Part shown: piece after piece, positions 1-9,300 of the stretch
Layout: every line of letters begins with the position of its first letter
How positions within the stretch are numbered: position 1 is the stretch's first letter
NCBI GenBank assembly: GCA_002435755.1
Contig: DIYH01000046.1
Location: 232,585-296,584 of the forward strand
Origin: Flammeovirgaceae bacterium UBA6059
Lineage (GTDB): Bacteria; Bacteroidota; Bacteroidia; Cytophagales; Cyclobacteriaceae
Direction of reading: 5' to 3'
Length of the DNA: 64,000 nucleotides
Position numbers and translations under genes: made by a program
Notes under the pieces: generated by a model
Told to the model about the DNA's origin: nothing
The model's database searches: none
What the model saw: only the letters and a program-made list of their open reading frames with translations

Positions 1-1
1 G

Positions 2-526
2 GGCATTGGCATGCTCTTTCAATACAACAAATACGCGCTCTTTGGTATTAATATTTTTGAGTATGCGGATGTGTTTGACTTCTTGATCGCACCCTTTTCC
101 GATCCTAAAATTCTACTCTACACCCTTATTGCCGTTGGAGCCGCAGGTGTTGGTGCCGCAATTGACACGCTATGGAAAACTAAATTACCAAAGTCCTACA
201 CCATATTCAGTTTTGGAATGAACAGGAAGAAATGGTTTCCATATCAGCAGATTGTCCTTTTCATCATGGTAGTAGGTATTTACCTTGATCTTAGTGCAGA
301 AAAATATGCCGAAAAGGCATTTGAAGAGATCACTCAACAAGCTACTATTACCATTCGATTCAATGATAATGAACAGAAGCAGATATTGATCATTGGTAAA
401 ACCAATGAAGTTCTTTTCGCGAAAGAAGACAACCAAGTAAAAATAATCCCTATCAACTCTCTGGTAAAGGAGTATGAGATTGTATCAGAATCTCCTGCAG
501 ATCCAGAGGAACCACCTACCGAATAA
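2..526 (+). CDS. Membrane protein of unknown function, probably 5'-truncated by the window edge
   Basis: I do not recognise this protein. The reading frame is open from base 2. An ATG lies at base 11, but the protein seems to begin inside a membrane-proximal segment, so the true start may lie outside the window. Visible are an amphipathic N-terminal stretch, a Gly/Ala-rich transmembrane helix (about residues 36-53 from the ATG), a basic loop, a second hydrophobic helix (about 80-95), then a roughly 75-residue soluble beta-rich tail ending in an acidic, Pro/Glu-rich terminus. The layout suggests a two-helix inner-membrane protein with a soluble C-terminal domain. It converges on the OsmC-like gene, overlapping it by 11 bases. 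Confidence 0.6.
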   Translation, partial: GIGMLFQYNKYALFGINIFEYADVFDFLIAPFSDPKILLYTLIAVGAAGVGAAIDTLWKTKLPKSYTIFSFGMNRKKWFPYQQIVLFIMVVGIYLDLSAEKYAEKAFEEITQQATITIRFNDNEQKQILIIGKTNEVLFAKEDNQVKIIPINSLVKEYEIVSESPADPEEPPTE

Positions 527-926
527 TCTCGAAGCTATGGGTAAGGTTAGATGACCCCCCCACTGTCGCTCCAACCGAGCAATAGTCCTCGACAGCTAGC
601 TTCACAATACGTTCAGCTTCCTTTTCCGTTAGGTCAGCAGAGAATATCTGATACTTTACATGAATATCAGTGAATGACCGAGGGTGCTCTTCACGGCGCT
701 TGCCAGTCACCACAGCTTTAAGATCGCGAAGCTCTTTACGACGCTTCTTCACCATCGATACAAGATCAACAGCCCCGCACGCACCAACAGCTGTCAACAA
801 AAGCTCTGTAGGTGACATAGCTTGTTTATCTTCTTTGAGCATATCTATAGATACTTCATTGCCGGATGCGTTAGTTCCGATGTATTCTTCATCCGCGATG
901 TAAGCGAGATCTACTTTCATTTCCAT
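516..926 (-). CDS. OsmC/OhrB family peroxiredoxin-like protein
   Basis: Length (136 residues) and motifs fit the OsmC/YhfA branch, cytoplasmic thiol-dependent hydroperoxide reductases. The N-terminal half has the family phrase with Ser-Pro-Thr-Glu-Leu-Leu followed by the first redox cysteine (Gly-Ala-Cys-Gly, about residue 50). The second cysteine is in Asp-Tyr-Cys-Ser-Val-Gly-Ala-Thr (about residue 116). Both expected cysteines are present, so a functional peroxidase is plausible, although several OsmC subfamilies have no proven substrate. A second Met at residue 3 is an alternative start. The gene lies 3 bases downstream of the next leftward gene and may be co-transcribed with it. Confidence 0.85.
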   Translation of the reverse strand: MEMKVDLAYIADEEYIGTNASGNEVSIDMLKEDKQAMSPTELLLTAVGACGAVDLVSMVKKRRKELRDLKAVVTGKRREEHPRSFTDIHVKYQIFSADLTEKEAERIVKLAVEDYCSVGATVGGSSNLTHSFEIIR

Positions 927-929
927 AAT

Positions 930-1490
930 CTAAAAATCTTGTTCCTCCACATAAGTCTTAAAATCCTGTAGTACTTCGAGCGCGCTTTCCTCGGCTTGTT
1001 TGAAATCATTGACCAAGACTAACATGGGTAATTTGGTCGCCGACTTATCAAAATAACCGTCTCTGTAAAACTGCTCCGTAACCATGCCGGTCATTTTGTT
1101 GATGATACTATAGTATTTTTCAATCTCTGTCAGCTTATTGATCATCTCAATAGGTATCAGCGTATGCTTCGAGTCTTCTAACAAAAACTTCCAGCTGGTG
1201 AGTTTCAAATCAGGTGAATAAAAACCCTGTGCCTTAAGTGTAATATCAATCATAGCCAGCGTATCAGACTGATAATAATGATAAAGAGTATCTCGAAACA
1301 CTTTCTGTCGCTGAAGCGCATATTCCATTTCTTTGATATTATGATCATTTTCCTGGATAATGGCACTAAGTGACTGTCGAAAATACTTCCTGCTTCTCAT
1401 ATCCTCAACCATTCCATTGAGGATCAATGCCAGAAGGATACCGATGACAACCGGAATGATATCAAGCAATAGTTTTTTAAGAGTGGCCAT
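930..1490 (-). CDS. Single-pass membrane protein with coiled-coil domain (DUF6090-like)
   Basis: Function unknown. I chose the ATG at 1490, 4 bases after the preceding stop codon. A longer frame upstream would overlap the isomerase gene. The protein has one N-terminal transmembrane helix (about residues 7-25), then a predicted alpha-helical, partly coiled-coil periplasmic or cytoplasmic domain rich in Lys/Glu, with a conserved-looking Thr-Ser-Trp-Lys. The arrangement (short basic N-terminus, TM helix ending in Leu-Asn-Gly, helical domain, Trp around the middle) is shared with the gene at 21797-22354, so the two look like distant paralogues. It is probably translationally coupled to the sugar-isomerase gene. 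Confidence 0.6.
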   Translation of the reverse strand: MATLKKLLLDIIPVVIGILLALILNGMVEDMRSRKYFRQSLSAIIQENDHNIKEMEYALQRQKVFRDTLYHYYQSDTLAMIDITLKAQGFYSPDLKLTSWKFLLEDSKHTLIPIEMINKLTEIEKYYSIINKMTGMVTEQFYRDGYFDKSATKLPMLVLVNDFKQAEESALEVLQDFKTYVEEQDF

Positions 1491-1494
1491 TGGA

Positions 1495-2358
1495 TCACAC
1501 AGTACAGATTTCAATGGCCTTTTGTAAAGCACCAAGTTTATCCTTCTCTGTGGGGATGAACTCTTGAGCTACGTAACCAGTAAAACCCATATCTGCAATA
1601 GCCATCATGATAGCCCGATAGTTGAGCTCCTGAGTAGCGCCGATCTCATGCCTTCCGGGTACGCCGGCGGTATGATAGTGGGCAAAGTAATCTTTGCGCT
1701 TACGCATGGTGGCAATAATATCGCCCTCCATAATCTGCATATGGTAGATGTCGTACAATAGCTTAAATCGCTCACTACCGATCTTATCAACAAGGGCACA
1801 GGCCCAATCCGAGCTGTCACATTGATATCCCGGATGATCCACTTTGGTATTGAAGAGTTCCATGCAAATGGTGACCCCTGCTTTTTCCGCTAGCTTGACC
1901 ATAGGTTCAAGGCCTATTGCACAGTTTTCCAGACCTTCCCCATCCGTTAGTCCATTGGTGTTACCAGAAAACACAATAATGTTTGGTAGCCCTGCATCAG
2001 CGGCCTTAGTGATCAAACGCTCGTAAGCTTTATGCAACCTCGCATGTTGAGTAGGATCATTGAAGCCTTCGGTTAACGAAACACCTTCATAAGTACCCAT
2101 AGCGCAAATGAGTCCATACTTTTTGATAACCGGCCAGTCATCCTCAGTAAGAAGTTCGATCGACTTGATCCCCATATCCACCACTTTCTCACAAAACTCC
2201 TCAAGTGGTATATCATTGAAGCACCACCGACAGACGGAGTGATTGATCCTACCGGCAACTGGTGAAGAAGTCTTCGCCGACAATTCCGGTAGGCCTGTAA
2301 CTGAAAGTGCAGCGATACCAGCCATGTTTTTCAAGGCTTCTTTTCTAGTAATGGGCAT
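1495..2358 (-). CDS. Hydroxypyruvate isomerase-like / xylose isomerase-like TIM barrel protein, exported
   Basis: The chosen start, ATG at 2358, gives an N-terminal signal-like segment (Arg-Lys, then a hydrophobic stretch with Ala-Gly-Ile-Ala-Ala-Leu-Ser), as in Bacteroidota exported sugar isomerases. The mature part is an AP-endonuclease-2/xylose-isomerase-like TIM barrel. Metal-binding acids and histidines occur in Cys-Met-Glu-Leu-Phe-Asn, Leu-Leu-Tyr-Asp-Ile-Tyr-His, Ala-His-Tyr-His-Thr-Ala and the final Ala-Gln-Glu-Phe. Gly-Arg-His-Glu-Ile-Gly is typical of hydroxypyruvate isomerase (Hyi) relatives. The substrate cannot be read from sequence. The stop codon lies 4 bases before the small membrane protein gene. 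Confidence 0.75.
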   Translation of the reverse strand: MPITRKEALKNMAGIAALSVTGLPELSAKTSSPVAGRINHSVCRWCFNDIPLEEFCEKVVDMGIKSIELLTEDDWPVIKKYGLICAMGTYEGVSLTEGFNDPTQHARLHKAYERLITKAADAGLPNIIVFSGNTNGLTDGEGLENCAIGLEPMVKLAEKAGVTICMELFNTKVDHPGYQCDSSDWACALVDKIGSERFKLLYDIYHMQIMEGDIIATMRKRKDYFAHYHTAGVPGRHEIGATQELNYRAIMMAIADMGFTGYVAQEFIPTEKDKLGALQKAIEICTV

Positions 2359-2456
2359 AGAGTAAGGGTTTGGAGCTAAAATAGTGATTTGATGAGATTG
2401 GCGTACAAGGAACTTTAGAAAGATTATGCATGTCAATCTATAACACAATGAAGTCT

Positions 2457-3176
2457 TTATTCCAACGCCACGTAACACAATCCCTCTACCAAACCATTGG
2501 GGTTAGGATCGGTGTTACTAAATACGATGGGCAAGGAATTGCAATCTCCGGTGGTAGGCATATCAGGAGGTCCTGGTGGCAAGTCGATACAACTATGGAT
2601 AGACAAGTGTAGGTGTGGTACTCCTCCGGTATTACCTGAATCTCCGCTCAAGGCAATAGTATCGCCCTGAGTTACCACATCTCCAACCTCCACCAAAACA
2701 CCATTTCTGGTAAGGTGTAAATAGGCAGCTACACTTCCATCATTATGCTCGATCATGACAATATTCATTTTCTCTCTGTCGCCATCATTGTTATCATCGA
2801 CCGCATGTGTGACCACCCCTCCCCTTACCGCCACTATTGTACGACCAATGTCCATGTTAAAATCGTAACCATATCGCCATTGGCCCATATGCGATCCTTG
2901 AGTATTGTTACCTTGACCCACCCGATAAGCTGCTCCAATTGGATAAGGAAGTATGTAAGGAGAGTTTTGCCAACTTGGAAAATTCGTGGTGCTATCGTAG
3001 GACAGGTCTCTCGTCAGAGAAAAGCAGGGTTGGAGGTGATGTTCATTTGAAGGCACCTCAACATCGGTATCAGGTTCATCTTTCAAGTCCGCCTCAGCAT
3101 CGTCCTTACAACTCATGAGACAGGCTAATAGCAAACAAGTCATACATACAATAGAATAATTCCCAAGTCTCGTCAT
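2457..3176 (-). CDS. M23/LytM-type peptidase domain lipoprotein, degenerate zinc site
   Basis: A signal peptide ends in a lipobox (Leu-Met-Ser-Cys, about residue 23), so this is an exported lipoprotein. The C-terminal 150 residues form an M23 (LytM/gametolysin) fold. Tyr-Gly-Tyr-Asp-Phe corresponds to the family His-x-Gly-x-Asp, Ala-Ala-Tyr-Leu-His-Leu to the central His, and Pro-His-Leu-His-Leu-Ser to the HxH pair. The first zinc ligand position appears to be Arg rather than His, while Asp and the HxH are kept. This resembles Bacteroidota M23 proteins with altered metal sites, so peptidoglycan endopeptidase activity is uncertain. Four cysteines in the C-terminal insert may form disulfides. 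Confidence 0.75.
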   Translation of the reverse strand: MTRLGNYSIVCMTCLLLACLMSCKDDAEADLKDEPDTDVEVPSNEHHLQPCFSLTRDLSYDSTTNFPSWQNSPYILPYPIGAAYRVGQGNNTQGSHMGQWRYGYDFNMDIGRTIVAVRGGVVTHAVDDNNDGDREKMNIVMIEHNDGSVAAYLHLTRNGVLVEVGDVVTQGDTIALSGDSGNTGGVPHLHLSIHSCIDLPPGPPDMPTTGDCNSLPIVFSNTDPNPNGLVEGLCYVALE

Positions 3177-3552
3177 ACGATATCCAGCCGTTTAATCACA
3201 TCAAGTTATTAATATCTACATTACGGGACTATGCTCGACTCCATATTGATTCAAGGCCGTTGATTCTCTAAGATCATCTTTTTCATAGGTGAAATGATAA
3301 GGCATTTAGGGTACCGGAAAATTTTGCTTAATGGAGCTGTATCGAGTCCATGTGACAATGATGAAAAGCATGACTTCTTAACTCATCTATACTAGAAAAC
3401 ACCATTACCCTGATACTAGATCTTACACGGCTAACTATCTAACAATCAAATAGATTGATTCCGTTTAAAGCCGTTTAACCATTACTCAGTAGCTAAGCCG
3501 TATTCCGCGCCACTGGATAGACAATAGTATATAAATAACAATAGATGGTCAG
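3177..3552. other. Intergenic region, no gene seen
   Basis: I see no convincing gene here. The 9-mer GCCGTTTAA occurs twice (about 3188 and 3471). A dyad AATCAA-N5-TTGATT lies around 3445. The stretch should contain the promoter of the leftward M23 gene near its left end. I see no strong terminator. Confidence 0.4.
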
Positions 3553-4008
3553 TTAGTCAACTCCTTTGTCTTTCTCACCGAGTTGTTCCATATCATTGTT
3601 ACGTAGAAACTCCAACACCGCCCTTGTCTCTGAAACGCTGAGCTCGGGATCTGGCATTACACGCTTATGCTTTCTGAGGAGATCTGCCGCTACAGGATCA
3701 TGCTTCAGCATTTCATCCACATTGACGATCATGTTCATGATCCAAACCGGGGACCTTCTGTTGGTCACGCCGGCGAGAGCTGGTACTATAAACTGTGCTG
3801 TATCCAGCGTATGACACCTCGAGCATTTGCTGGTAAAAATTTTTGTGCCTTGAGCAATCAGTTGCTGGTCTAATGGATCGGTTAGTTCAACGAATCCAAC
3901 CAGACTTTTTTCTTCACTGGTCTCGGTGGTTTGTACATCTTTCTTTTCGGTACCGCAGGCATAAAGGATGACGAAGGAAAGGATTAAAAGTAGGGTTAAT
4001 GGTCTCAT
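3553..4008 (-). CDS. Monohaem cytochrome c lipoprotein, Nos-type
   Basis: A 151-residue exported lipoprotein with signal peptide and lipobox (Leu-Tyr-Ala-Cys at about 18). It has one CxxCH haem motif (Cys-Ser-Arg-Cys-His, about residue 60) and a likely axial Met in Val-Met-Pro-Asp (about 118). The stretch around Arg-Arg-Ser-Pro-Val-Trp-Ile-Met-Asn-Met-Ile closely matches the cytochrome directly upstream of nosZ at 54928-55425, so the two are paralogues. By analogy it would be a periplasmic electron carrier, perhaps for NosZ or another terminal reductase. It stands alone, 50 kb from the nos operon, between an M23 lipoprotein and a histidine kinase. Confidence 0.85.
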   Translation of the reverse strand: MRPLTLLLILSFVILYACGTEKKDVQTTETSEEKSLVGFVELTDPLDQQLIAQGTKIFTSKCSRCHTLDTAQFIVPALAGVTNRRSPVWIMNMIVNVDEMLKHDPVAADLLRKHKRVMPDPELSVSETRAVLEFLRNNDMEQLGEKDKGVD

Positions 4009-4277
4009 GATAACGTTGTTTAGGGCTACTCATTTGTAGCCACAATATAGACCCAATGCACCCTCATTCAGAATGTCATGCTTCTCAAATTGAGATGAGA
4101 TTTATCATGATTCAGATGTGTTTGAATACGATTATGGCTTTTTCCGGGCGCCATGAACTCTATTGATTACTTGTCCAAAGGTTCTGGAAATATGAGTATC
4201 TACTTCTATCCATTATCTATTCAAAGTTGCCACTAAAGTTCTTCCAAGCTTTATCCGTACATCAGGAAAATCTCAAA

Positions 4278-6014
4278 TCACATTTGAGAAATGGACCTTA
4301 AGTAGTTTTCACTTACTTCCTTTAGATCACTCATGAGTACAGGTTTGGAGAGGTAGGCATTCATGCCGGCAGCCCTACATTCATCCTTAGTTTCCTGAAA
4401 AGCACTGGCCGTTAGTGCTATGATATATGGCTGATGAACATCCTCCGCTGCTCTCACGTTGCGGGTTGTAACTAATCCATCTTGTCCCGGCATTTGCAAA
4501 TCCATGAATACAAGATCAAAGGGTCTGCTTATCATTAGCTTTTCGGCTGCATAACCGTCCTCGACCAAAGTGACAGATGCGTTCATTTGCTCCAGCATCT
4601 TCATGATGACCATCTGGTTGATCTTATTATCCTCTACCACCAAAGTTGCGTAATCTGTCAAATCCACAAAGTTCGATACGCTCTTATCCATACTCTGCAT
4701 AGGATCGTGCAAACCAAACCGAGCAGTAAAGTAAAACTTACTTCCAGTGCCTACCTCGCTCTCAACCCAAATCACTCCACCCATTAACTCAACCAGACTT
4801 TTGCAAATGGCAAGTCCCAATCCAGCTCCATTCTTTTCTCTGTTTCTGGCAGAATTGACTTGGTAGAAACGATCAAAAAGGAACCCTTGTTTCTCTACAG
4901 GTATACCTGGACCAGTATCCTGAATCACAAATTGTAGTTCGATGTTTTGGTCTGTTTTTGAAACCACACTTACCCTGAGCGTGATTCCGCCTTCCTTTGT
5001 GAACTTGATAGCATTGTTAAGCAGGTTGCTCAATATTTGTTCAAGCCTGTTTCTGTCTCCATTCAGGTATAATGGCACCTCATCATCAACAATCGCCGAA
5101 CAGCTAACCGGTCTATCCTTTATTTCTGTTCGAGTGATATTGAGACTATTTCGAATGGAACCTCTCAGTCTAAACTCTTTAGACTCTAACTCTATCTGAT
5201 TGGCTTCCAGCTTTGTAATATCTAGCACATCACTGATGATGGAGTTCAATAAACGTCCACTGGCCCTGATCGTACGCAGGTATTCCTCAAAATCTTCCCG
5301 ACTCTGGGCAGTCTTCAAAAGCTCACTTATGCCTACAATACCATTTAAGGGAGTTCTGATTTCATGACTAATATTGGCCAGGAAGTCAGTCTGCAGCTGA
5401 TTGTATCGCACCGCTTCATTTTTTGCTTCCACCACCTTCCGATTTGTCGTGATCTGATTTTTTAGTATCACTCTCATAAGCAGACCTGTGATCGCAAATG
5501 AGATCAAAATGTGAAAAAGGTTGCTACTCTCTACTAAGTCGGAACTCAAGTTCACCGCAAAGAAATACTGTCGTGGCAACAAGAAATTACTTGCAATACA
5601 CACCGCTACGAATATCAGTCCAAGTACAAAAGGCTTCCTCTCTTTCGACAGGTCAAAAAAATAAGCAAAACAGAAGACCAGAGGAAAATAGGATGACATC
5701 ACAGCATAATCAACATTGAAGACATGATAGGTAATAGTAATGCTCAAGGTGTTCAGTCCAATTAATAAAGCTTTAGCCCACCCATAATGATGTATGGCAT
5801 TAAGCCAAAGGGCGGTAACAGTAAGAATGATCATGGTACCGGCAAGGAACATCGAAAACCATTGCTGATAGGCTACTCCGTAACCGATATAAAAGAAGTA
5901 TGCTAAAAGTGGAAGAAGGGCAATCCAGTTGGTCAAACGAATCTGCTGCGCTGATTCGAAAGGCATCTCGGAAGTTACCCCTAATTGGATAACATGTTTA
6001 AATGGATTGATCAA
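4278..6014 (-). CDS. Hybrid sensor histidine kinase with C-terminal receiver domain
   Basis: 578 residues. The N-terminal 185 residues contain about six hydrophobic helices with short loops (a membrane sensor of 7TM-like type, with no large periplasmic domain). A HisKA domain follows, with the phospho-accepting His near residue 217 in an H-box (Ser-His-Glu-Ile-Arg-Thr-Pro). An HATPase domain has an N-box (Asn-Asn-Ala-Ile-Lys-Phe) and Gly-rich boxes (Asp-Thr-Gly-Pro-Gly-Ile and Gly-Ala-Gly-Leu-Gly-Leu). A receiver domain has Val-Glu-Asp-Asn and the phospho-accepting Asp near 505 (Phe-Met-Asp-Leu-Gln-Met-Pro). No DNA-binding output is fused or adjacent, so the partner lies elsewhere. An FNR-like palindrome sits 11 bases upstream of the start. 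Confidence 0.93.
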   Translation of the reverse strand: MINPFKHVIQLGVTSEMPFESAQQIRLTNWIALLPLLAYFFYIGYGVAYQQWFSMFLAGTMIILTVTALWLNAIHHYGWAKALLIGLNTLSITITYHVFNVDYAVMSSYFPLVFCFAYFFDLSKERKPFVLGLIFVAVCIASNFLLPRQYFFAVNLSSDLVESSNLFHILISFAITGLLMRVILKNQITTNRKVVEAKNEAVRYNQLQTDFLANISHEIRTPLNGIVGISELLKTAQSREDFEEYLRTIRASGRLLNSIISDVLDITKLEANQIELESKEFRLRGSIRNSLNITRTEIKDRPVSCSAIVDDEVPLYLNGDRNRLEQILSNLLNNAIKFTKEGGITLRVSVVSKTDQNIELQFVIQDTGPGIPVEKQGFLFDRFYQVNSARNREKNGAGLGLAICKSLVELMGGVIWVESEVGTGSKFYFTARFGLHDPMQSMDKSVSNFVDLTDYATLVVEDNKINQMVIMKMLEQMNASVTLVEDGYAAEKLMISRPFDLVFMDLQMPGQDGLVTTRNVRAAEDVHQPYIIALTASAFQETKDECRAAGMNAYLSKPVLMSDLKEVSENYLRSISQM

Positions 6015-6024
6015 TTGTAGCTGG

Positions 6025-6038
6025 TTGATTTAAATCAA
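6025..6038 (-). promoter_or_regulatory. Perfect FNR-like box TTGAT-N4-ATCAA upstream of the histidine kinase
   Basis: A perfect 14-base palindrome, TTGAT-TTAA-ATCAA, identical to the classic FNR/ANR consensus spacing, 11 bases before the kinase ATG at 6014. At that distance it would overlap the core promoter or leader, so repression is at least as likely as activation. The Crp/Fnr protein at 22896-23528 carries the EVVSR recognition helix expected for this site. Confidence 0.55.
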
Positions 6039-6378
6039 TCTTACGAACCTTCGAAAATAATCATATTCTATTGAAATGAAACCGACACTTCACAAGAGGA
6101 CAACCCAAAATGACCTCAGAAGTTTTACCCATACAAGCTGCCTCAGAATTGAGATACATCATATTGTATAAGGTTTAATCACTGATGACTCTCAAAATTG
6201 GACGGGCTCTATCACTTTTTGAGTGATGAGCATCACAGCGTTTAGAACAAGAAGCAAGCAAACTCGAGAGCAATTGCCAATCTAAGAATCAGGTATTATA
6301 AGGAAAAGTGCACTGCCCCATTGATTTGTACAAGCGATCATGCCTTGAAACAATATATCCTCATTGAGCGAAAGTAAA
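6039..6378. other. Intergenic region with dyads, no gene seen
   Basis: This lies between the 3' end of icmF and the kinase promoter. No open frame looks coding. The notable element is a cluster of inverted repeats at 6210-6236: ATCAC-N7-GTGAT followed directly by GTGATG-AG-CATCAC (6223-6236). It may act as an operator or as a leftward transcript end for icmF. No T-run terminator is obvious. Confidence 0.35.
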
Positions 6379-9300
6379 CTACATATTCCTCCGATACTGC
6401 CCTCCTACCTCAAACATCGCATGGGTGATCTGACCAAGAGAACAGTATTTAGTCACTTCCATCAGTGATTCGAAGATATTGCCGTTCTGTATAGCTGTCT
6501 CCTGAAGAAGCTTGAGCAGCCCTTCACTCTTGCTACTACTGGATTCTTTCAAGCTATTAAGGTTCGAGATTTGCTGTTCCTTTTCCTCTTTTGTAGCCCT
6601 GATCACCTCTCCAGGGATTACCGTTGGACTGCCTTTGGAGCTAAGGAAAGTATTAACTCCTATGATAGGGAATTCACCTATGTGCTTCAATGTCTCATAG
6701 TAAAGGCTTTCCTCCTGGATCTTATTGCGTTGGTACATTGTCTCCATAGCACCAAGTACCCCACCTCGCTCAGTGATCCTGTCAAATTCAGCCAATACCG
6801 CTTCTTCTACTAAATCAGTGAGCTCTTCAATAATGAAAGAACCTTGCAGCGGGTTTTCATTTTTGGCCAGACCCAGCTCTTTGTTAATGATCAATTGGAT
6901 CGCCATGGCTCGGCGAACACTGTCCTCTGTAGGTGTGGTGATCGCTTCATCGTAAGCATTGGTATGCAGCGAGTTACAGTTGTCATAGATCGCATACAAT
7001 GCCTGGAGCGTCGTACGAATATCATTAAAATCGATCTCCTGGGCATGTAGTGATCGTCCACTCGTTTGGATGTGATACTTCAGCTTTTGAGATCTCTCGT
7101 CAGCACCATACTTCTGCTTCATTGCCTTAGCCCAGATCCTTCGTGCTACCCGACCAATTACTGAATACTCAGGATCGATACCATTAGAAAAGAAGAAACT
7201 CAGGTTAGGAGCAAACTTGTTGATGTCCATTCCTCGAGAGGCATAGTATTCCACGAATGTGAAACCATTTGATAAGGTAAAAGCCAGCTGCGAGATGGGG
7301 TTGGCTCCCGCTTCAGCAATGTGATAACCTGAGATAGACACAGAATAAAAGTTGCGAATCAAATGATCTATAAAGTACTGCTGCATGTCACCTTGAACTC
7401 TCAAGGAGAACTCGGTGGAGAAGATACAAGTGTTTTGTGCCTGATCTTCCTTAAGTATATCCGCTTGTACCGTCCCACGTACCTTAGTTAGGGTTTCGGA
7501 CTTTATCTTATCATATACCTCAGTCGGAAGGACTTGGTCCCCGGTCACTCCTAATAACATCAAGCCCAGGCCATCATTGCCTTCTGGTAGGTCACCTTGA
7601 TAAACCGGACGATCTGTTCCTTTTTCGTTGTAGAGACCAACAATTTTCTGTTCGACTTCTTCCTGAAGCCCATTTTCTCTGATGTAAAGTTCACATTGCT
7701 GATCAATTGCAGCATTCATGAAAAATGCACAAATGGTGGCTGATGGGCCGTTGATCGTCATGGAGACCGAAGTGGTAGGTTCCGCAAGATTGAAGCCGCT
7801 GTACAGCTTCTTCGCGTCATCAAGGCTGCACACACTAACACCTGAATTACCAATCTTACCATAGATATCAGGACGGTAATCCGGGTCTTCGCCATAGAGT
7901 GTTACTGAGTCAAAAGCTGTACTCAAGCGAGCAGCAGGCAATCCCTTGCTCACATAATGAAAGCGCTTATTCGTACGTTCAGGACCACCTTCCCCAGCAA
8001 ACATTCTGGTAGGATCTTCCCCCTCTCTTTTGAATGGGAATACACCAGAAGCGAACGGAAACTCCCCTGGCACATTTTCCTGCAATGACCACTTGAGCAG
8101 GTCCCCCCAAGCCTCGTATTTGGGTAGACTGATCTTCGGAATACGCGTGTGTGAGAGGGATTTTGTAGAAGTAGCTACAGAAATCGATTTGCCTCGCACC
8201 TCATACGTAAATGTATCGCCACTGTACTTATCGATCTTCTCTGGCCAGCTGTCAATCAATTGCTTGTTTCTAGGATCAAGATCGAGGGCTATTTCATCGT
8301 AGAGTTGCTGTAGTTTGTCTTTCGGCTCCACCTCCGATTTCATGGTTGACTCGTCTAACGCCTCGATGGACTTTTTTACTGCGTACAGTCGCTGTGCTAC
8401 CTCTCTCTGCTTGTCTACCCACTGATCATACTCGCGGATTGCATCTGCGATTTCCGATAGGTATCTCGTACGGTTAGGTGGGATGATGAAGATCTTTTCA
8501 GATAGCTCTCCGGTAGGTGAGAATCTCGATTCTAACGTTGCGCCCGTGCGCTCATTGACCTTGTCGATAATCGCCCGGTAGAGACTGTTCATACCTGGAT
8601 CGTTGAACTGTGAAGCTATCGTGCCATAGATAGGCAGATCATCATCAGCTGCATCCCAGAGGTCATTGTTGCGCTTATACTGCTTCTTCACATCGCGTAG
8701 AGCATCAAGTGCACCGCGTTTGTCAAACTTGTTGATAGCTACGATATCAGCAAAATCAAGCATATCGATCTTTTCAAGCTGAGTAGCTGCACCAAACTCT
8801 GGGGTCATCACATAGAGCGAAACGTCGGAGTGGTCGGTGATCTCTGTATCAGACTGTCCGATACCGGAAGTCTCCAATATGATCAGGTCGTAATTAGCTG
8901 CCTTCACAATGTCGATTGCGTCCTGTACGTATTTTGACAGTGCCAGATTCGACTGTCTTGTCGCTAGCGACCTCATATAGACCCTTGGATTATCGATCGC
9001 ATTCATTCGGATACGGTCTCCGAGCAGTGCTCCTCCAGTCTTGCGTTTTGAGGGATCCACAGAAATGATCGCAATGGTCTTGTCATCAAAATCTAATAAA
9101 AAGCGTCTGACCAGCTCATCTACCAGTGATGACTTGCCGGCACCACCCGTGCCCGTGATGCCTAGTATCGGGGTAGCAGTTTTAGCAGAAATACCCTTTA
9201 CCATCTGCAGCATATCAGAGGATTGGTCCGGGTAGTTTTCCGCAGCTGAGATCAATCTGGCCAATGCCTTTGGTGTCCGTTGTGGTAGCTGATCAAGCTG

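Noticed and set aside
2359..2478. Longer N-terminus of the sugar-isomerase gene
   Set aside because: The extension lacks similarity to the family, and the ATG at 2358 gives a typical signal-like start.
3438..3460. AATCAA-N5-TTGATT dyad as an FNR box
   Set aside because: The half-sites are in the reverse order and the spacing is wrong for FNR-family binding.
6007..6014. TTGATCAA palindrome at the histidine kinase start as a second FNR site
   Set aside because: It lacks the four-base spacer and lies inside the start codon region.
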